Assembly (NCBI RefSeq): GCF_947498825.1
Contig: NZ_CANMLV010000013.1
Location: 1 to 64,000, forward strand
Reading direction: 5' to 3'
DNA length: 64,000 nucleotides
Source of the DNA: an uncultured Cedecea sp.
GTDB lineage: Bacteria > Pseudomonadota > Gammaproteobacteria > Enterobacterales > Enterobacteriaceae
A model generated the notes under the pieces. That model was given only the letters and a program-made list of their open reading frames with translations, was not told the DNA's origin and searched no databases. Below, in pieces: positions 9,381 to 22,611 of this stretch. Position 1 is the first letter of the stretch, and each line of letters begins with the position of its first letter. The position numbers and the translations under genes were made by a program.

Positions 9381-11249
9381 CTATATTTCAACCTGAGTGC
9401 CGAGTTCAATCACTCTGTTGGGCGGGATCTCAAACTGATCCGGTGCACGCAGAGCATTTCTTTGTAAGGTCATAAATAACCTGCCGCGCAAACGTAAGTA
9501 CCAAGGGCGTTTACCGATAATCAATGACTCATGAGAAATAAAGAACGAGCTTTCCATTATCTCGCAGCTCAGCCCTTCCATTCTGCAGCGATAGAAGACC
9601 TCTTCAACATTAGGTGTTTCCTGCCAGCCATATTTTGCAACAACCCGCCAGAAGGTCGGCGAAAGCTGTTCAATTGTTACACGCTGCAGATTATGCACAT
9701 AGGGAACATCTTCAGTACGAAACGTCAGTAACAGCACCCGTTCATGTAGCACTTTGTTATGTTTCAGATTATGAAGTAACGCGAAGGGAATCACATTAAT
9801 GCCACGGGACATATACACCGCGGTACCCGGCACGCGTACCGGAGGTGATTTTTCCAGTGAAGCCACCATCGCGTTCAACGAGTTGCCATGTTCATTCATC
9901 TTGCGTAGTAGACGAAACCGCTCACTTTTCCAGGTAATCATAATGATAAACATGACAAACCCTAAGCAGAGAGGTAACCAGCCGCCGGAGTAGATTTTAA
10001 CCAAATTGGCAGAGAACAGCGGAATATCAATACATAAGAAAACCAGTCCCGCCAGGGCGACGATAATTTTATTCCAGTGCCAGTTTTTACGTGCAACGGT
10101 ACAAGCCAAAAAGCTGGTCAGTATCATGGTTCCGGTGACCGCAATACCATAGGCCGCAGCGAGATTACTCGAATGCTCGAAACCAATAATCACCAGCACT
10201 ACCGCGATATAAAGGATCCAGTTCACCACAGGAATATAGATTTGCCCGGACTCTTTTTCCGAAGTATGGATAATACGCATCGGGGATAAATATCCCAGCC
10301 GAACCGCTTGACGAGTCAGGGAGAAGACGCCTGAAATCACAGCCTGGGAGGCAATGACTGTCGCCAGAGTAGCCAGAACCAGTAACGGAATAAGCGCCCA
10401 GTCAGGGGCTAAAAGAAAGAAGGGATTTTTAATCGCTTCTGGGTTTTGCAGCAATAATGCCCCCTGGCCAAAATAGTTCAGAACCAAGGCGGGTAGTACG
10501 GCAATAAACCAGGCAATACGAATCGGCAATTTACCAAAATGGCCCATATCCGCATACAGCGCCTCCACCCCGGTTATCGCCAGGACTACCGCGCCGAGAG
10601 CAAAGAAAGAGACCGCTTTATATTGCACAAAGAAGTTAAATGCCCAATAGGGATTCAGAGCCTGTAGCACTTCAGGATTCGCTATCACTGCCCGCCCACC
10701 GAGCACTGCCAGCGTCAAAAACCATAACAGCATCACCGGTGCGAAGAGTTTTCCGACTGTACCTGTGCCGTGCTTTTGGATCACAAATAGCAGGGTCAGA
10801 ACGGTAATAGAGAGCGGTACAATATAGGTATCCAGTGACGGCGCCACGATTTCCAGCCCTTCAATAGCAGACATCACCGATATTGCAGGTGTTATCACCA
10901 CCTCACCGTAAAAAAAACTGCCTCCTACCAGCCCGATAATAATCAGCAAAGCTGTACTACGAGCAGACGTATAACGCCCGGCAAGTGACATCAGTGTCAG
11001 AGTTCCTCCTTCTCCCGCGTTATCAGCCCGCATCACAAACAGCAGGTACTTAATGGAAACAACCATGACTAACAGCCAAAAAATAAGCGACAAGAAACCA
11101 AATATCGCCTCGCGCTCCACCCCAATACCAAATTGTCCGGACAGACACTCACGTAAGGTATAGAGCGGGCTGGTACCTATATCACCATAAACAACACCAA
11201 TCGCGGCCAGAGTGACGGCAGGCAACGATTGCTTACTCTTTGTGTTCAT
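9381..11249 (-). CDS. kup: Low-affinity K+ uptake protein Kup (TrkD)
   Basis: A 622-residue inner-membrane K+:H+ symporter of the HAK/KUP/KT family, the same length as E. coli Kup. The N-terminus has the family signature [17 protein letters not shown]. About 12 TM helices follow, including [24 protein letters not shown] and [13 protein letters not shown] hydrophilic C-terminal domain of about 170 residues (from [15 protein letters not shown]) ends IELGTQVEI as in E. coli. It is divergent from ravA. Confidence 0.97.
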   Translation of the reverse strand: MNTKSKQSLPAVTLAAIGVVYGDIGTSPLYTLRECLSGQFGIGVEREAIFGFLSLIFWLLVMVVSIKYLLFVMRADNAGEGGTLTLMSLAGRYTSARSTALLIIIGLVGGSFFYGEVVITPAISVMSAIEGLEIVAPSLDTYIVPLSITVLTLLFVIQKHGTGTVGKLFAPVMLLWFLTLAVLGGRAVIANPEVLQALNPYWAFNFFVQYKAVSFFALGAVVLAITGVEALYADMGHFGKLPIRIAWFIAVLPALVLNYFGQGALLLQNPEAIKNPFFLLAPDWALIPLLVLATLATVIASQAVISGVFSLTRQAVRLGYLSPMRIIHTSEKESGQIYIPVVNWILYIAVVLVIIGFEHSSNLAAAYGIAVTGTMILTSFLACTVARKNWHWNKIIVALAGLVFLCIDIPLFSANLVKIYSGGWLPLCLGFVMFIIMITWKSERFRLLRKMNEHGNSLNAMVASLEKSPPVRVPGTAVYMSRGINVIPFALLHNLKHNKVLHERVLLLTFRTEDVPYVHNLQRVTIEQLSPTFWRVVAKYGWQETPNVEEVFYRCRMEGLSCEIMESSFFISHESLIIGKRPWYLRLRGRLFMTLQRNALRAPDQFEIPPNRVIELGTQVEI

Positions 11250-11376
11250 AAGCTGTCTTTTTTGTGATCCCGAACAAGTATACCCGGACCAGGAGACTTC
11301 CCAAGTAGGCTCTTGATGACGATAACCGTCTTCTTGCGCTATCTTGAGCCTTCTCTGTAAGGATGCAAAATTAATT

Positions 11377-12873
11377 ATGGCTCAATCACATTTACTCGCA
11401 GAAAGAATCGCACGTCTCAGTCAGGCCTTAGAAAAGGGTTTGTTTGAGCGCCAGCATGCCATTCGCTTGTGTTTACTCGCCGCATTGAGTGGGGAAAGTG
11501 TTTTTTTACTCGGTCCGCCGGGTATTGCCAAAAGCCTGATTGCACGGCGATTAAAATTTGCTTTCCGCAGTGCCCGAGCTTTCGAATATCTGATGACCCG
11601 CTTCTCAACACCAGAAGAAGTATTCGGTCCACTCTCAATTCAGGCCCTTAAAGATGAAGGACGCTATGAGCGTTTAACCGCGGGCTATTTACCCGAAGCG
11701 GAAATCGTCTTTCTTGATGAGATCTGGAAAGCAGGCCCAGCGATTCTTAATACCTTACTGACCGCAATCAACGAAAGACAATTCCGTAATGGTGCCGGGG
11801 AAGAAAAGATCCCAATGCGTTTGTTAGTGGCGGCTTCCAACGAATTACCTGAAGCGGACAGTAGTCTGGAAGCGCTGTACGACCGTATGCTGATCCGTTT
11901 GTGGCTGGATAAAGTACAGGATAAAAATAATTTTCGGGCGATGTTAGTGAGTACTCAGGATGAAAACCAAAACCCTGTCCCTGAAAATCTGCAAATTACT
12001 GACGACGAGTACTTTAGCTGGCAGCAAGATATAGGCCACGTCCGTTTGCCTGATGACGTATTCGATCTTATTTTTCTTCTGCGTCAGCAACTTGATGTCA
12101 TTCCTGATGCACCTTATGTTTCAGACAGACGCTGGAAAAAAGCCATGCGTTTATTGCAAGCAAGCGCCTTCTTTAATGGCCGCGATCTGGTTCAGCCCAT
12201 TGACCTGATCCTGCTTAAAGACTGTCTGTGGCATGACACCGCAGCGATGGCAATGATGCAACAACAGCTTGAAATATTGATGACCGGTCACGCATGGCAA
12301 CAGCAGTCAATGCTGACAAAACTGACCACCATTACTCAGCGTCGTCTGCAATTACAGCAGCAAAGTAATGATAAAGAAGCTCTGACCGTCAATAAACAAA
12401 ACGGAATGTTCAGCCGTAAACCTCAGTATCAACTCCCTGATAACTTAACCGGTGAAACCTTAACCTTATTGTTACAAAAACCGCTACGGCTACACGATAT
12501 TGAAGTGATTCATATCACCCTGGCTCATGACGCCTTGGCGCAGTGGTTAAGCAAAGGCGGAGAGATCCGCGGCAAACTAAACGGAATAGGTTTCGCTCAG
12601 ACTCTGGATATGAGTGTTGATAACAGCCAGCATCTGACACTGCGAGATATCAGCCTGCAAGCCACACGGCTGACTTTACCGGGACATCAGCAACAAGGGG
12701 TTCCGGATGAGATCAAACAACAACTGGATGCCCTGGATGCACAGTTACACCAGCAGCATGAACGGTTTAACCACCAGCAGAAGTGTTTATTTATTGAAAG
12801 TGACTGGCTAGCCAAAATAGAGGCGAGCTTGCAAGATGTGGCCGTACAACTGCAACAGGCTCGTCAATGCTAA
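11377..12873 (+). CDS. ravA: MoxR-family AAA+ ATPase RavA
   Basis: A 498-residue hexameric AAA+ ATPase that acts with ViaA and, in E. coli, forms a cage with the inducible lysine decarboxylase LdcI. Walker A is GPPGIAKS (residues 46-53) and Walker B is [12 protein letters not shown]; the MoxR insert and C-terminal triple-helical/LARA region follow. The ATG at 11377 is chosen ([14 protein letters not shown]) because it aligns with E. coli RavA and has AAGGA upstream; an earlier in-frame start adds 11 unsupported residues. Its stop overlaps the viaA start by 7 bp. Confidence 0.95.
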   Translation: MAQSHLLAERIARLSQALEKGLFERQHAIRLCLLAALSGESVFLLGPPGIAKSLIARRLKFAFRSARAFEYLMTRFSTPEEVFGPLSIQALKDEGRYERLTAGYLPEAEIVFLDEIWKAGPAILNTLLTAINERQFRNGAGEEKIPMRLLVAASNELPEADSSLEALYDRMLIRLWLDKVQDKNNFRAMLVSTQDENQNPVPENLQITDDEYFSWQQDIGHVRLPDDVFDLIFLLRQQLDVIPDAPYVSDRRWKKAMRLLQASAFFNGRDLVQPIDLILLKDCLWHDTAAMAMMQQQLEILMTGHAWQQQSMLTKLTTITQRRLQLQQQSNDKEALTVNKQNGMFSRKPQYQLPDNLTGETLTLLLQKPLRLHDIEVIHITLAHDALAQWLSKGGEIRGKLNGIGFAQTLDMSVDNSQHLTLRDISLQATRLTLPGHQQQGVPDEIKQQLDALDAQLHQQHERFNHQQKCLFIESDWLAKIEASLQDVAVQLQQARQC

Positions 12874-14321
12874 GTATTGAAACGCTGGATATCATTTTAA
12901 CTATCGCTGAAGGTGAACTGATAGAAGGGGTTATTGTTGCGCTACTGGCTTCACCTGCGCTTGCCGTCTTTTTTGAGAGATACCCACGACTAAAAAAAGC
13001 CGTCAATGAAGATTTGCCTCGCTGGCGAGAACAGTTAAAAAACCGTCTGAAAGAGGGGCAAGTTCCTGAAAAACTCGCACAAGAAGTACAGTTTTATCAG
13101 CAGAGTCAGACACTAAGTACGGCCCAACTGGTGCTAAAAATACCCGAAATTACGCAATTACTGGAAAATACAGACTCGCCTTTTAAGCAAGAGGCCAGAA
13201 CCTTACTGGCACCAACTTCAACCATGACACCAGCATTGCATACCCTGTTTTTACAGCGCTGGCGTCTTAGTCTGGTAGTTCAGGCAACCTCGCTGAGTCA
13301 GCAGCTCCTGGAAGATGAGCGTGATAAACTATTGGCTGAAATTCAGGCACGCATGGCATTAAGCGGCCAGCTGGATGCTACCCTGGCAGAAAACGATACC
13401 GCTGCTGGCAAACTCTGGGATATGAGTCGCGGTGGCGGGCTGCGTTATGCGGACTATCAGCTAATAGTACAATACGGTGATTTTCTTGCCAGTCAGCCCG
13501 AGCTCATGAAGCTGGCGGAACAGCTAGGTCGTTCACGGGAAGCAAAGTCAGTCCCCCGCGAAAATGCCCCCACCGAGCTTTGGCGAACCCAGGTTCGTGA
13601 ACCCTCCAGCGTGCCGGAACAAGTCGATGGTTTAACCCTTGGCGATGACATTTTGCGCCTGTTACCAACAGAGCTGGCCACTTTAGGCATAACCGAACTG
13701 GAATATGAGTTCTATCGTCGGCTGGTGGAAAAGCAGCTACTCAGTTATCGCCTTCACGGTGATTCATGGCGGGAAAAGGTAATAGAACGTCCGGTTGCTC
13801 ATCAGGATTTTGCCGAACAACCGCGTGGACCGTTTATTATCTGCGTAGATACATCAGGATCCATGGGGGGATTTAATGAACAGTGCGCAAAAGCTTTCTG
13901 TTTAGCCTTAATGCGTATTGCCCTGGCAGATAACCGCCGCTGTTTTATTGAGATGTTTTCCCATGAAGTGATCCATTATGAGGTCAGCGGAAACGGTGGT
14001 CTGGAAGATGCGATTCGCTTTTTAAGCCAGCGCTTTCATGGCGGAACTGACTTAGCAAACTGCTTCCGTTCAGTGATCGAGCGGATGAAAGGGCCCGAAG
14101 GCTATGATGCCGATGCAGTGGTCATTTCTGATTTTATCGCCCAGCGACTACCGGATGATGTGGTAAATAGCGTAAAAGTACTGCAGCGTGAACATCAGCA
14201 CCGTTTTCATGCAGTGGCGATGTCAGGACATGGCAAACCCGGGATCATGCGCATTTTCGATCATATCTGGCGCTTTGATACCGGGCTTAAGGGACGTTTA
14301 CTGCGGCGCTGGCAACGCTAG
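12867..14321 (+). CDS. viaA: VWA-domain protein ViaA
   Basis: A 484-residue partner of RavA. The C-terminal von Willebrand factor A domain (about 320-484) has the MIDAS metal site DTSGSMGG near residue 328. The N-terminal half is helical. It stimulates RavA ATPase activity, and the pair has been linked to respiratory complexes and aminoglycoside sensitivity in E. coli. The ATG lies inside the last codons of ravA (7-bp overlap), pointing to coupled translation. It converges on asnA with only 2 bp between the stop codons. Confidence 0.93.
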   Translation: MLSIETLDIILTIAEGELIEGVIVALLASPALAVFFERYPRLKKAVNEDLPRWREQLKNRLKEGQVPEKLAQEVQFYQQSQTLSTAQLVLKIPEITQLLENTDSPFKQEARTLLAPTSTMTPALHTLFLQRWRLSLVVQATSLSQQLLEDERDKLLAEIQARMALSGQLDATLAENDTAAGKLWDMSRGGGLRYADYQLIVQYGDFLASQPELMKLAEQLGRSREAKSVPRENAPTELWRTQVREPSSVPEQVDGLTLGDDILRLLPTELATLGITELEYEFYRRLVEKQLLSYRLHGDSWREKVIERPVAHQDFAEQPRGPFIICVDTSGSMGGFNEQCAKAFCLALMRIALADNRRCFIEMFSHEVIHYEVSGNGGLEDAIRFLSQRFHGGTDLANCFRSVIERMKGPEGYDADAVVISDFIAQRLPDDVVNSVKVLQREHQHRFHAVAMSGHGKPGIMRIFDHIWRFDTGLKGRLLRRWQR

Positions 14322-14323
14322 TC

Positions 14324-15316
14324 CTATAGCAAATCGCTCACAGTAGCCTGAATATCAGCCGGCCATACACCACACTGAACCTGGCCGATATGTGGCAGCT
14401 GTAGCATCAACATCGTCAGGCGAGACTGACCGATACCGCCACCAATGGTTTGTGGCATTTCACCTTTCAGCAGAGACTGGTGCCATTCCAGTTGCAGACG
14501 ATCTTCATCGTGAGTCAGGGCTAACTGGCGTTTAAGTGTCTCTGCGTCAACACGGATCCCCATAGAGGAGAGTTCAAAAGCATCTTCCAGAACCGGGTTC
14601 CATACCAGAATATCACCGTTCAGCCCGGCAAAACCGCTCTCGGTAGGTGTTGACCAGTCATCATAATCCGGGGCACGCACATCATGACGTTTACCATCGC
14701 CCAAGGCACCACCAATACCAATCAAGAATACAGCGCCCAGCTCTTTCGCTATCGCACGTTCGCGTCCTTTAGCATCGAGATCAGGGTAACGTTGTTGCAG
14801 TGTTTCGCTGTGAACAAAATGAATCTTTTCAGGTAAGAATGGCGTCAGACCCGTTTGCTCAGAGACCGCCATTTCAGTGGCTTTCATGGCCGCCCAAATA
14901 CTTTCAACGGTTTTGTGCAATATACCAAGATGACGTTCACCATCACCCATCACGCGTTCCCAGTCCCACTGATCTACGTAGACAGAGTGGATCGGTGAGA
15001 GACGGTCTTCATCAGGACGCAGGGCTTTCATGTGCGTGTAAAGCCCCTCGCCTGCGCTGAAGTCGTGCTGACCAAGAGTTTTTCTTTTCCATTTTGCCAG
15101 GGAGTGTACGACTTCAAATTGTGCTTCAGGAATCGCTTTAACTCTCACCTGAACTGCTTTTTCGCTACCAGACAGATTGTCTTGCGTGCCATCACCGAGG
15201 CGGCTGAGGATCGGGGCCTGAACTTCTATCAGACCGAGCTTCTCTTCCAGCTGACGGGAAAAATAGGCTTTAACAAAACTAATCTGGCGTTGTCTGGCAA
15301 TGTAAGCAGTTTTCAT
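14324..15316 (-). CDS. asnA: Aspartate-ammonia ligase AsnA
   Basis: A 330-residue ammonia-dependent asparagine synthetase (aspartate + NH3 + ATP to asparagine), related to class II aminoacyl-tRNA synthetases. It has the family segments [37 protein letters not shown] and [11 protein letters not shown], each nearly identical to E. coli. The ATG at 15316 gives the E. coli start [11 protein letters not shown] and has AAAGAGAAA upstream. It is divergent from its activator gene asnC. Confidence 0.96.
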   Translation of the reverse strand: MKTAYIARQRQISFVKAYFSRQLEEKLGLIEVQAPILSRLGDGTQDNLSGSEKAVQVRVKAIPEAQFEVVHSLAKWKRKTLGQHDFSAGEGLYTHMKALRPDEDRLSPIHSVYVDQWDWERVMGDGERHLGILHKTVESIWAAMKATEMAVSEQTGLTPFLPEKIHFVHSETLQQRYPDLDAKGRERAIAKELGAVFLIGIGGALGDGKRHDVRAPDYDDWSTPTESGFAGLNGDILVWNPVLEDAFELSSMGIRVDAETLKRQLALTHDEDRLQLEWHQSLLKGEMPQTIGGGIGQSRLTMLMLQLPHIGQVQCGVWPADIQATVSDLL

Positions 15317-15471
15317 GGTGTTTCTCTTTATTGTGTTGTCTCTGTAAACCATTAAGCAATAAAAGTGATGGCAAATTCAATAATCAACAATAAAAAAGGG
15401 CAAAGTCTTTTTAATTCGATAATTTGGAGGTATAAAAAACAATAAATCTGCATTTATCATAGGAAAAAACA
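15317..15471. promoter_or_regulatory. asnA-asnC divergent promoter region
   Basis: 155 bp of AT-rich DNA between the divergent start codons. In E. coli, AsnC activates asnA from here when asparagine is low and represses its own gene. I see no single convincing -35/-10 pair to fix. Confidence 0.5.
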
Positions 15472-15930
15472 ATGAATAATTATCAAATCGATAATCTCGA
15501 TCGCGGGATACTTGAAGCGTTAATGGAAAATGCCCGAACGGCCTATGCAGAACTGGCCAAACAGTTTGATGTCAGTCCGGGTACTATTCACGTTCGTGTC
15601 GAGAAGATGAAACAGGCAGGCATTATTACTGGTGCACGCATTGATATCAGCCCTAAACAGCTCGGTTATGACGTCTGCTGCTTTATCGGCATCATACTGA
15701 AGAGCGCCAAAGATTATCCTTCTGCGCTGGCAAGACTTGAAAGTCTGGATGAAGTAACCGAAGCCTATTATACCACCGGGCATTACAGTATTTTTATTAA
15801 AGTAATGTGTCGATCTATCGATGCCCTGCAACAGGTACTTATCAACAAGATCCAAACAATTGATGAAATTCAGTCCACTGAAACGTTGATCTCCCTGCAG
15901 AACCCCATTATGCGTACCATTCGGCCATAA
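15472..15930 (+). CDS. asnC: Lrp/AsnC-family regulator AsnC
   Basis: A 152-residue asparagine-responsive regulator. The N-terminal helix-turn-helix (about 20-45, AELAKQFDVSPGTIHVRVEKM) is followed by an RAM ligand-binding/oligomerisation domain (about 65-150). It controls asnA and, in E. coli, also affects mioC transcription towards oriC. Gene position and length match E. coli. Confidence 0.96.
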   Translation: MNNYQIDNLDRGILEALMENARTAYAELAKQFDVSPGTIHVRVEKMKQAGIITGARIDISPKQLGYDVCCFIGIILKSAKDYPSALARLESLDEVTEAYYTTGHYSIFIKVMCRSIDALQQVLINKIQTIDEIQSTETLISLQNPIMRTIRP

Positions 15931-15951
15931 TGATTATCTTTAATACCCATA

Positions 15952-15960
15952 TTATCCACA
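15952..15960 (+). promoter_or_regulatory. DnaA box upstream of mioC
   Basis: TTATCCACA is a perfect consensus DnaA box about 60 bp before mioC. The same site represses mioC in E. coli. A possible mioC -10 (TACAAT, 15986-15991) lies just downstream. Confidence 0.8.
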
Positions 15961-16019
15961 GGTAGATCCCTGCTCATTCACAGCGTACAATGCCCGACGA
16001 TTGAAAAAGGTGAGATACC

Positions 16020-16469
16020 ATGGCTGATATTACTCTGATTAGTGGCAGTACGCTTGGCAGTGCTGAATATGTAGCAGAACACCTGGCAGAGAAACTGGAA
16101 GAGGCAGGACATAGCACCACAACCCTGCATGGCCCGCAGTTAGAAGATCTTCAGACCGAAGGTTTATGGCTGGTGATCTCTTCTACTCATGGTGCAGGGG
16201 ATCTTCCGGATAACTTATTGCCTTTATATGAGGCTATCCAGGAACAGAAACCGGATCTGAGTCGTATTCAATATGGTGCTCTGGGTATCGGTAGTAAAGA
16301 ATATGACACTTTTTGTGAGGCGATTGAGAAGATCGATCGTCTTTTAACAGAATGTGGCGCTGTCAGAGTCGGGGAAATAGAGAAAATAAACGTCCTCGAT
16401 CATGACATTCCTGAGGATCCAGCCGAAATTTGGCTCGATTCCTGGAAAAATTTACTCCCTTCTGTGTAA
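16020..16469 (+). CDS. mioC: Flavodoxin-like protein MioC
   Basis: A 149-residue FMN-binding flavodoxin-like protein; in E. coli it is linked to biotin synthase activity. The N-terminal phosphate-binding loop is SGSTLGSAEYVA, and the flavin-binding segments SSTHGAGDLPDN and GIGSKEYDTFCEA follow. It lies just left of oriC, as in E. coli. Transcription from it runs into the origin. Confidence 0.94.
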   Translation: MADITLISGSTLGSAEYVAEHLAEKLEEAGHSTTTLHGPQLEDLQTEGLWLVISSTHGAGDLPDNLLPLYEAIQEQKPDLSRIQYGALGIGSKEYDTFCEAIEKIDRLLTECGAVRVGEIEKINVLDHDIPEDPAEIWLDSWKNLLPSV

Positions 16470-16485
16470 AGATCGCGCATTTGAA

Positions 16486-16729
16486 TGTGGATAACTACGC
16501 TTAAAACCTTGTAATAACCCGTAGTTATCCAAGTATAACTCTTGCTCACTTTCTGTCCTGTGTATAAGTGTATGATTTGATCCCAGCTTATACGGTCCAG
16601 GATCACCGATCATTCACAGCTAATGATCCTTCCCATGAGGTTGATCTAAAAGCAGTAAAATGGCTTATCCACAGAAGCCTTCGATCCTAATAAGAGATCA
16701 TAATAAGAGATCTTTAAATAAAAAAGATC
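16486..16729. other. Chromosomal replication origin oriC
   Basis: A 244-bp origin between mioC and mnmG, matching E. coli oriC in element order. DnaA boxes are R4 TGTGGATAA (16486-16494), R3-like TTATCCAAG (16525-16533), R2 TGTGTATAA (16559-16567) and R1 TTATCCACA (16665-16673). The unwinding region carries three 13-mers, read on the minus strand: GATCTCTTATTAG (16687-16699), GATCTCTTATTAT (16700-16712) and GATCTTTTTTATT (16717-16729). About ten GATC sites for Dam/SeqA are spread across it. The central block GATCCCAGCTTATACGGTCC is nearly the E. coli sequence. Confidence 0.96.
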
Positions 16730-16837
16730 TTCTTTTAATTAGTGGCTCACCCCCCACTTCCTCCAGGGGCTAAAGTTGAGTAGAATCCTCAGCCCGGGCA
16801 GTTACAACCCACATCGCAAAACCGCGAGGCAGTTACC

Positions 16838-18727
16838 ATGTTTTATCAAGATCCTTTTGACGTCATCATCATCGGCGGGGGTCATGCAGGCACAGAAGCG
16901 GCAATGGCTGCCGCTCGTATGGGTCAACAGACCCTGCTTCTGACACACAATATCGACACACTGGGGCAGATGTCCTGCAACCCGGCTATTGGTGGTATTG
17001 GCAAAGGACACTTGGTCAAAGAAGTAGATGCACTGGGTGGCTTAATGGCACAGGCTATTGACCGTGCAGGTATCCAGTTTAGGATACTAAACGCCAGTAA
17101 AGGTCCGGCAGTGCGTGCAACCCGTGCTCAGGCTGACCGTGTGCTCTATCGTCAGGCTGTACGTACCGCGCTTGAAAACCAGCCTAATTTGATGATCTTC
17201 CAGCAAGCAGTTGAAGATCTGATCGTTGAAAACGATAAAGTGACCGGTGTTGTCACACAAATGGGTTTGAAATTCCGTGCTAAAGCCGTGGTGCTTACTG
17301 TCGGGACTTTTCTTGACGGTAAAATTCATATTGGTATGGATAACTACAGCGGTGGTCGTGCAGGCGATCCGCCTTCGATCCCGTTATCACGTCGCTTACG
17401 TGAACTGCCACTCCGTGTGGGTCGGCTAAAAACGGGTACTCCACCACGTATTGACGCCCGTACTATTGATTTCAGCGTGCTGGAAAAACAACAGGGTGAC
17501 GAACAGTTACCTGTATTCTCGTTTATGGGAAATGTTAGTCAGCACCCAGAACAGATACCTTGCTACATCACTCATACTAACGAAAGAACTCACGAAGTTA
17601 TTCGTAATAACCTCGATCGTAGCCCGATGTATGCAGGCGTTATCGAAGGTATTGGACCACGTTACTGTCCTTCAATCGAAGATAAGGTTATGCGTTTTGC
17701 TGACCGTAATGCACACCAGATTTTCCTTGAACCAGAAGGCCTGACCAGCAACGAAATTTATCCAAATGGTATCTCTACCAGCCTGCCATTTGATGTGCAA
17801 ATGCAGATCGTTCGATCGATGAATGGCATGGAAAATGCGAAGATCGTACGACCAGGTTATGCTATTGAGTATGATTTCTTTGATCCAAGAGATCTGAAAC
17901 CAACGCTTGAAAGTAAATATATTCAAGGTTTGTTCTTTGCCGGACAGATCAACGGCACCACGGGTTATGAAGAAGCGGGAGCGCAAGGCTTACTTGCTGG
18001 TCTTAATGCTGCGCGTTCTGCATCGGAAAAAGAAGGTTGGTCTCCTCGTCGGGATCAGGCCTATCTCGGGGTACTGGTCGACGATCTTTGTACGCTGGGA
18101 ACGAAAGAACCTTACCGTATGTTTACCTCACGCGCTGAATATCGCTTGATGCTGCGCGAAGACAACGCTGATCTGCGCTTAACTGAAGCAGGCCGTGAAT
18201 TAGGCTTGGTGGACGATCTTCGCTGGGCCCGTTTTAACGACAAACTGGAAATGATCGAGCGTGAACGTCAGCGTCTGAAAGATATCTGGCTGCACCCACA
18301 GTCTGAAAATATCGCAGAGGTGAATGCTCAGCTTAGTGCACCGCTTTCTCGTGAAGCGAATGGCGAAGATCTGCTGCGTCGTCCGGAAATGACCTATCAG
18401 TCCATGGTTAAACTTTCTTCGTTTGCACCTGGCCTTGATGATATTCAGGCTGCTGAACAAGTTGAAATTCAGATAAAATACGAAGGCTATATTGCTCGCC
18501 AGCAAGACGAGATTAATAAACAACTGCGTAACGAGAATACCTTGTTACCTGAAACTCTCGACTATCGGCAGGTTAATGGGTTATCCAACGAAGTTATCGC
18601 CAAACTAAACGACCATAAACCGGTCTCTATTGGTCAGGCATCGAGGATCTCTGGCATTACACCAGCCGCAATCTCAATTTTGCTTATCTGGCTAAAAAAA
18701 CAAGGGCTGCTACGCCGTAGCGCGTAA
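16838..18727 (+). CDS. mnmG: tRNA uridine-34 carboxymethylaminomethyl enzyme MnmG (GidA)
   Basis: A 629-residue FAD-dependent enzyme that, with MnmE, installs cmnm5 on the wobble uridine of several tRNAs. The FAD Rossmann motif is [12 protein letters not shown] near residue 12. The family signatures ([25 protein letters not shown]-like [26 protein letters not shown]) are present, and the C-terminal helical domain ends QGLLRRSA. It lies directly right of oriC, as in most enterobacteria. Confidence 0.97.
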   Translation: MFYQDPFDVIIIGGGHAGTEAAMAAARMGQQTLLLTHNIDTLGQMSCNPAIGGIGKGHLVKEVDALGGLMAQAIDRAGIQFRILNASKGPAVRATRAQADRVLYRQAVRTALENQPNLMIFQQAVEDLIVENDKVTGVVTQMGLKFRAKAVVLTVGTFLDGKIHIGMDNYSGGRAGDPPSIPLSRRLRELPLRVGRLKTGTPPRIDARTIDFSVLEKQQGDEQLPVFSFMGNVSQHPEQIPCYITHTNERTHEVIRNNLDRSPMYAGVIEGIGPRYCPSIEDKVMRFADRNAHQIFLEPEGLTSNEIYPNGISTSLPFDVQMQIVRSMNGMENAKIVRPGYAIEYDFFDPRDLKPTLESKYIQGLFFAGQINGTTGYEEAGAQGLLAGLNAARSASEKEGWSPRRDQAYLGVLVDDLCTLGTKEPYRMFTSRAEYRLMLREDNADLRLTEAGRELGLVDDLRWARFNDKLEMIERERQRLKDIWLHPQSENIAEVNAQLSAPLSREANGEDLLRRPEMTYQSMVKLSSFAPGLDDIQAAEQVEIQIKYEGYIARQQDEINKQLRNENTLLPETLDYRQVNGLSNEVIAKLNDHKPVSIGQASRISGITPAAISILLIWLKKQGLLRRSA

Positions 18728-18741
18728 GCCGAGCTGATATC

Positions 18742-18766
18742 AGGCCAGGAACTCCTGGCCTTTTTT
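18742..18766 (+). terminator. Rho-independent terminator after mnmG
   Basis: The stem AGGCCAGGA/TCCTGGCCT is followed by six T's, 15 bp after the mnmG stop and just before rsmG. rsmG may be expressed partly by read-through. Confidence 0.85.
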
Positions 18767-18779
18767 AATAGGTTTAAAA

Positions 18780-19397
18780 GTGCTGACTAAATTATCTCGT
18801 CTGCTCAATGAAGCAGGTATTACTCTTCCTGAAAATCAACAGCAGCAGCTGGTTGCCTATGTAGCTTTACTGCATAAATGGAATAAGGCCTATAACCTGA
18901 CTTCGGTACGTAATCCGGAAGATATGCTGGTTCGCCATATTCTGGACAGTATAGTGGTTGAGCCCTATCTGGAAGGGAGTCGTTTTATTGATGTTGGAAC
19001 CGGTCCTGGTTTACCGGGTATCCCACTTGCAATAATACGCCCCGATGCGCACTTTACGTTGCTGGATAGTCTGGGAAAACGTATTCGTTTTCTGCATCAA
19101 GTTAAGCATGAGCTTAAACTGGAAAATGTCACCCCGGTACAGAGCCGTGTTGAAGAGTTTCCTGCTGAACCTCCATTTGATGGTGTCATCAGCCGTGCTT
19201 TTGCCTCGCTTACCGATATGGTGAACTGGTGCCAGCATTTGCCTGGTGAGGCTGGCCGCTTCTATGCGTTAAAAGGCATCCGTCCTGATGATGAAATTGC
19301 CGCTTTACCTGAACAGTTTGTTGTTGAAGATATTGTCAGACTGACGGTAAAAAACCTGGAAGGTGAGCGTCATTTGGTTCGTATTAAACGTATCTAA
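18780..19397 (+). CDS. rsmG: 16S rRNA (guanine-527-N7)-methyltransferase RsmG (GidB)
   Basis: A 205-residue SAM-dependent methyltransferase acting on G527 of 16S rRNA; loss gives low-level streptomycin resistance in other bacteria. The SAM-binding motif is [17 protein letters not shown] (about residues 68-84), and the family segments [20 protein letters not shown] and VISRAFASL are present. The start is GTG at 18780, placed 14 bp after the terminator U-tract; the E. coli gene also starts near here with a weak ribosome site. Confidence 0.94.
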   Translation: MLTKLSRLLNEAGITLPENQQQQLVAYVALLHKWNKAYNLTSVRNPEDMLVRHILDSIVVEPYLEGSRFIDVGTGPGLPGIPLAIIRPDAHFTLLDSLGKRIRFLHQVKHELKLENVTPVQSRVEEFPAEPPFDGVISRAFASLTDMVNWCQHLPGEAGRFYALKGIRPDDEIAALPEQFVVEDIVRLTVKNLEGERHLVRIKRI

Positions 19398-20020
19398 TAT
19401 TAATCCTTATCAAAGAATCGAGTGATAGGTAGCGATTTTAAAAAGTTAACAGAATGGCTGGTTGATATTGATAGTCTTTTTAGTATTTAACAAATAATTA
19501 ACCCATTGCTCGATAAATACTAACATTTGATAATTGGTTTCGTAGGTTATAATTGCCATTTAAAATATAATCAGGCTAAAAATGAGCCAAATCACAAATT
19601 GGCAAGATGTTAAAACTTTAAACGTAATGTCAAATAAAGGTTTTTTTGTGTATACAGGCTGTTTTAATAAGGTTGCTTTAATTAATTTATATTAATCATT
19701 ATGTTATGTTTTTAGCTTTCATTGTCGATAAAAAAACGATCTCAGTGAAATATGGTATTTGTGATCGGATGCACATTTTTTTGCAAGTGGTTTTCAGTCA
19801 TTTGACCTAAGTCAGGTACCCTGAACGGTGTATTAAAAGTTATAAAAACGGCGTGTAGATAAATATTTAAATATTTGTTCATCTTTTCGCTACTTATTGT
19901 TTGAAATCACTGGGCCGCACCGTATAATTTGCTCGCTTTTTGAGGCTTGACTCTCGGTCGCAAAGACAGTCTTATTACAGCCCGCGACCTTCCTTATTGG
20001 AAACAGGAGTAGATAGACTC
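19398..20020 (+). promoter_or_regulatory. atp operon leader and promoter
   Basis: A 623-bp, AT-rich region without a supported gene. A promoter at -35 TTGAAA (19901-19906), 16-bp spacer and -10 TATAAT (19923-19928) sits where the main atp promoter lies in E. coli. An untranslated leader of about 85 bp then runs to atpI. The frame open from 19940 (TTG start) is part of that leader. The left part (19398-19900) shows nothing I can name. Confidence 0.75.
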
Positions 20021-21225
<1,205 letters not shown>

Positions 21226-21256
21226 TTTTATCCACTACTACGTTCGTTTTAACTGA

Positions 21257-21531
<275 letters not shown>

Positions 21532-21578
21532 TAAATTAAAGCAATATCAAACGTTAACTAATAAAGAGGCATTGTGCT

Positions 21579-22049
21579 GTGAATCTTAACGCAACAATCC
21601 TCGGCCAGGCCATCGCGTTTGTCCTGTTTGTTCTGTTCTGCATGAAGTATGTATGGCCGCCGTTAATCGCTGCCATCGAAAAACGTCAAAAAGAAATTGC
21701 TGACGGTCTTTCTTCTGCAGAACGTGCTAAAAAGGACCTTGACCTTGCACAGGCCAGCGCGACCGACCAGCTGAAACAAGCTAAAGCGGATGCTCAGGTG
21801 ATCATTGATCAGGCGAATAAACGTCGTGCTCAGATCCTTGATGAAGCGAAAACTGAAGCAGAGCAGGAACGGGCTAAAATCGTTGCACAGGCTCAGGCAG
21901 AGATCGACGCTGAGCGTTCACGTGCTCGCGAAGAACTGCGTAAGCAGGTGGCTCTGTTGGCTTTAGCCGGTGCCGAGAAAATAATCGAACGTTCCGTAGA
22001 TGAAGCTGCTAACAGCGACATTGTTGATAAACTTGTCGCTGAACTGTAA
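21579..22049 (+). CDS. atpF: F0 ATP synthase subunit b (AtpF)
   Basis: A 156-residue peripheral-stalk subunit. One N-terminal TM helix (about 5-27) is followed by a long charged coiled coil that dimerises and holds F1 through subunit delta. It starts with GTG, as in E. coli, with AAGAGG upstream, and keeps the N-terminus [18 protein letters not shown]. Confidence 0.97.
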   Translation: MNLNATILGQAIAFVLFVLFCMKYVWPPLIAAIEKRQKEIADGLSSAERAKKDLDLAQASATDQLKQAKADAQVIIDQANKRRAQILDEAKTEAEQERAKIVAQAQAEIDAERSRAREELRKQVALLALAGAEKIIERSVDEAANSDIVDKLVAEL

Positions 22050-22063
22050 GGAGGGAGGGGCCG

Positions 22064-22597
22064 ATGTCTGAATTTGTTACGGTAGCTCGTCCCTACGCTA
22101 AAGCAGCTTTTGACTTTGCCGTCGAACACAACAGCGTGGAAGGCTGGCAGCGTATGCTCGCTTTTGCCGCAGAAGTTGCTGACAATGAACAAATGACAGA
22201 GCTCCTGTCTGGTGCTTTGGCACCAGAAACGCTCTCTAAGTCGTTTATCGCTATCTGTGGTGAGCAACTGGACGCCAACGGCCAAAACCTGATTCGGGTT
22301 ATGGCTGAAAATGGTCGTCTTAAGGTGCTTCCTGATGTTCTTCAGCAGTTCGTTCAGCTGCGTGCGGCTCTTGAAGCCACGGTTGAAGTCGAAGTGACTT
22401 CTGCCAGCACGTTAAGTGACGATCAGCTTTCGAAAATCAATGCCGCGATGGAAAAACGTCTGTCACGCAAAGTTAAGCTGAATTGCAAAATTGATAAGTC
22501 TGTAATGGCAGGTGTCATCATCCGTGCGGGTGATATGGTCATCGATGGCAGCGTACGCGGCCGTCTTGATCGCCTGGCAGACGTCTTGCAGTCTTAA
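22064..22597 (+). CDS. atpH: F1 ATP synthase subunit delta (AtpH)
   Basis: A 177-residue peripheral-stalk subunit linking b2 to the top of F1. The N-terminal six-helix domain begins [17 protein letters not shown] strong GGAGG lies upstream of the ATG. Confidence 0.97.
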   Translation: MSEFVTVARPYAKAAFDFAVEHNSVEGWQRMLAFAAEVADNEQMTELLSGALAPETLSKSFIAICGEQLDANGQNLIRVMAENGRLKVLPDVLQQFVQLRAALEATVEVEVTSASTLSDDQLSKINAAMEKRLSRKVKLNCKIDKSVMAGVIIRAGDMVIDGSVRGRLDRLADVLQS

Positions 22598-22611
22598 GGG
22601 GACTGGAGCAT

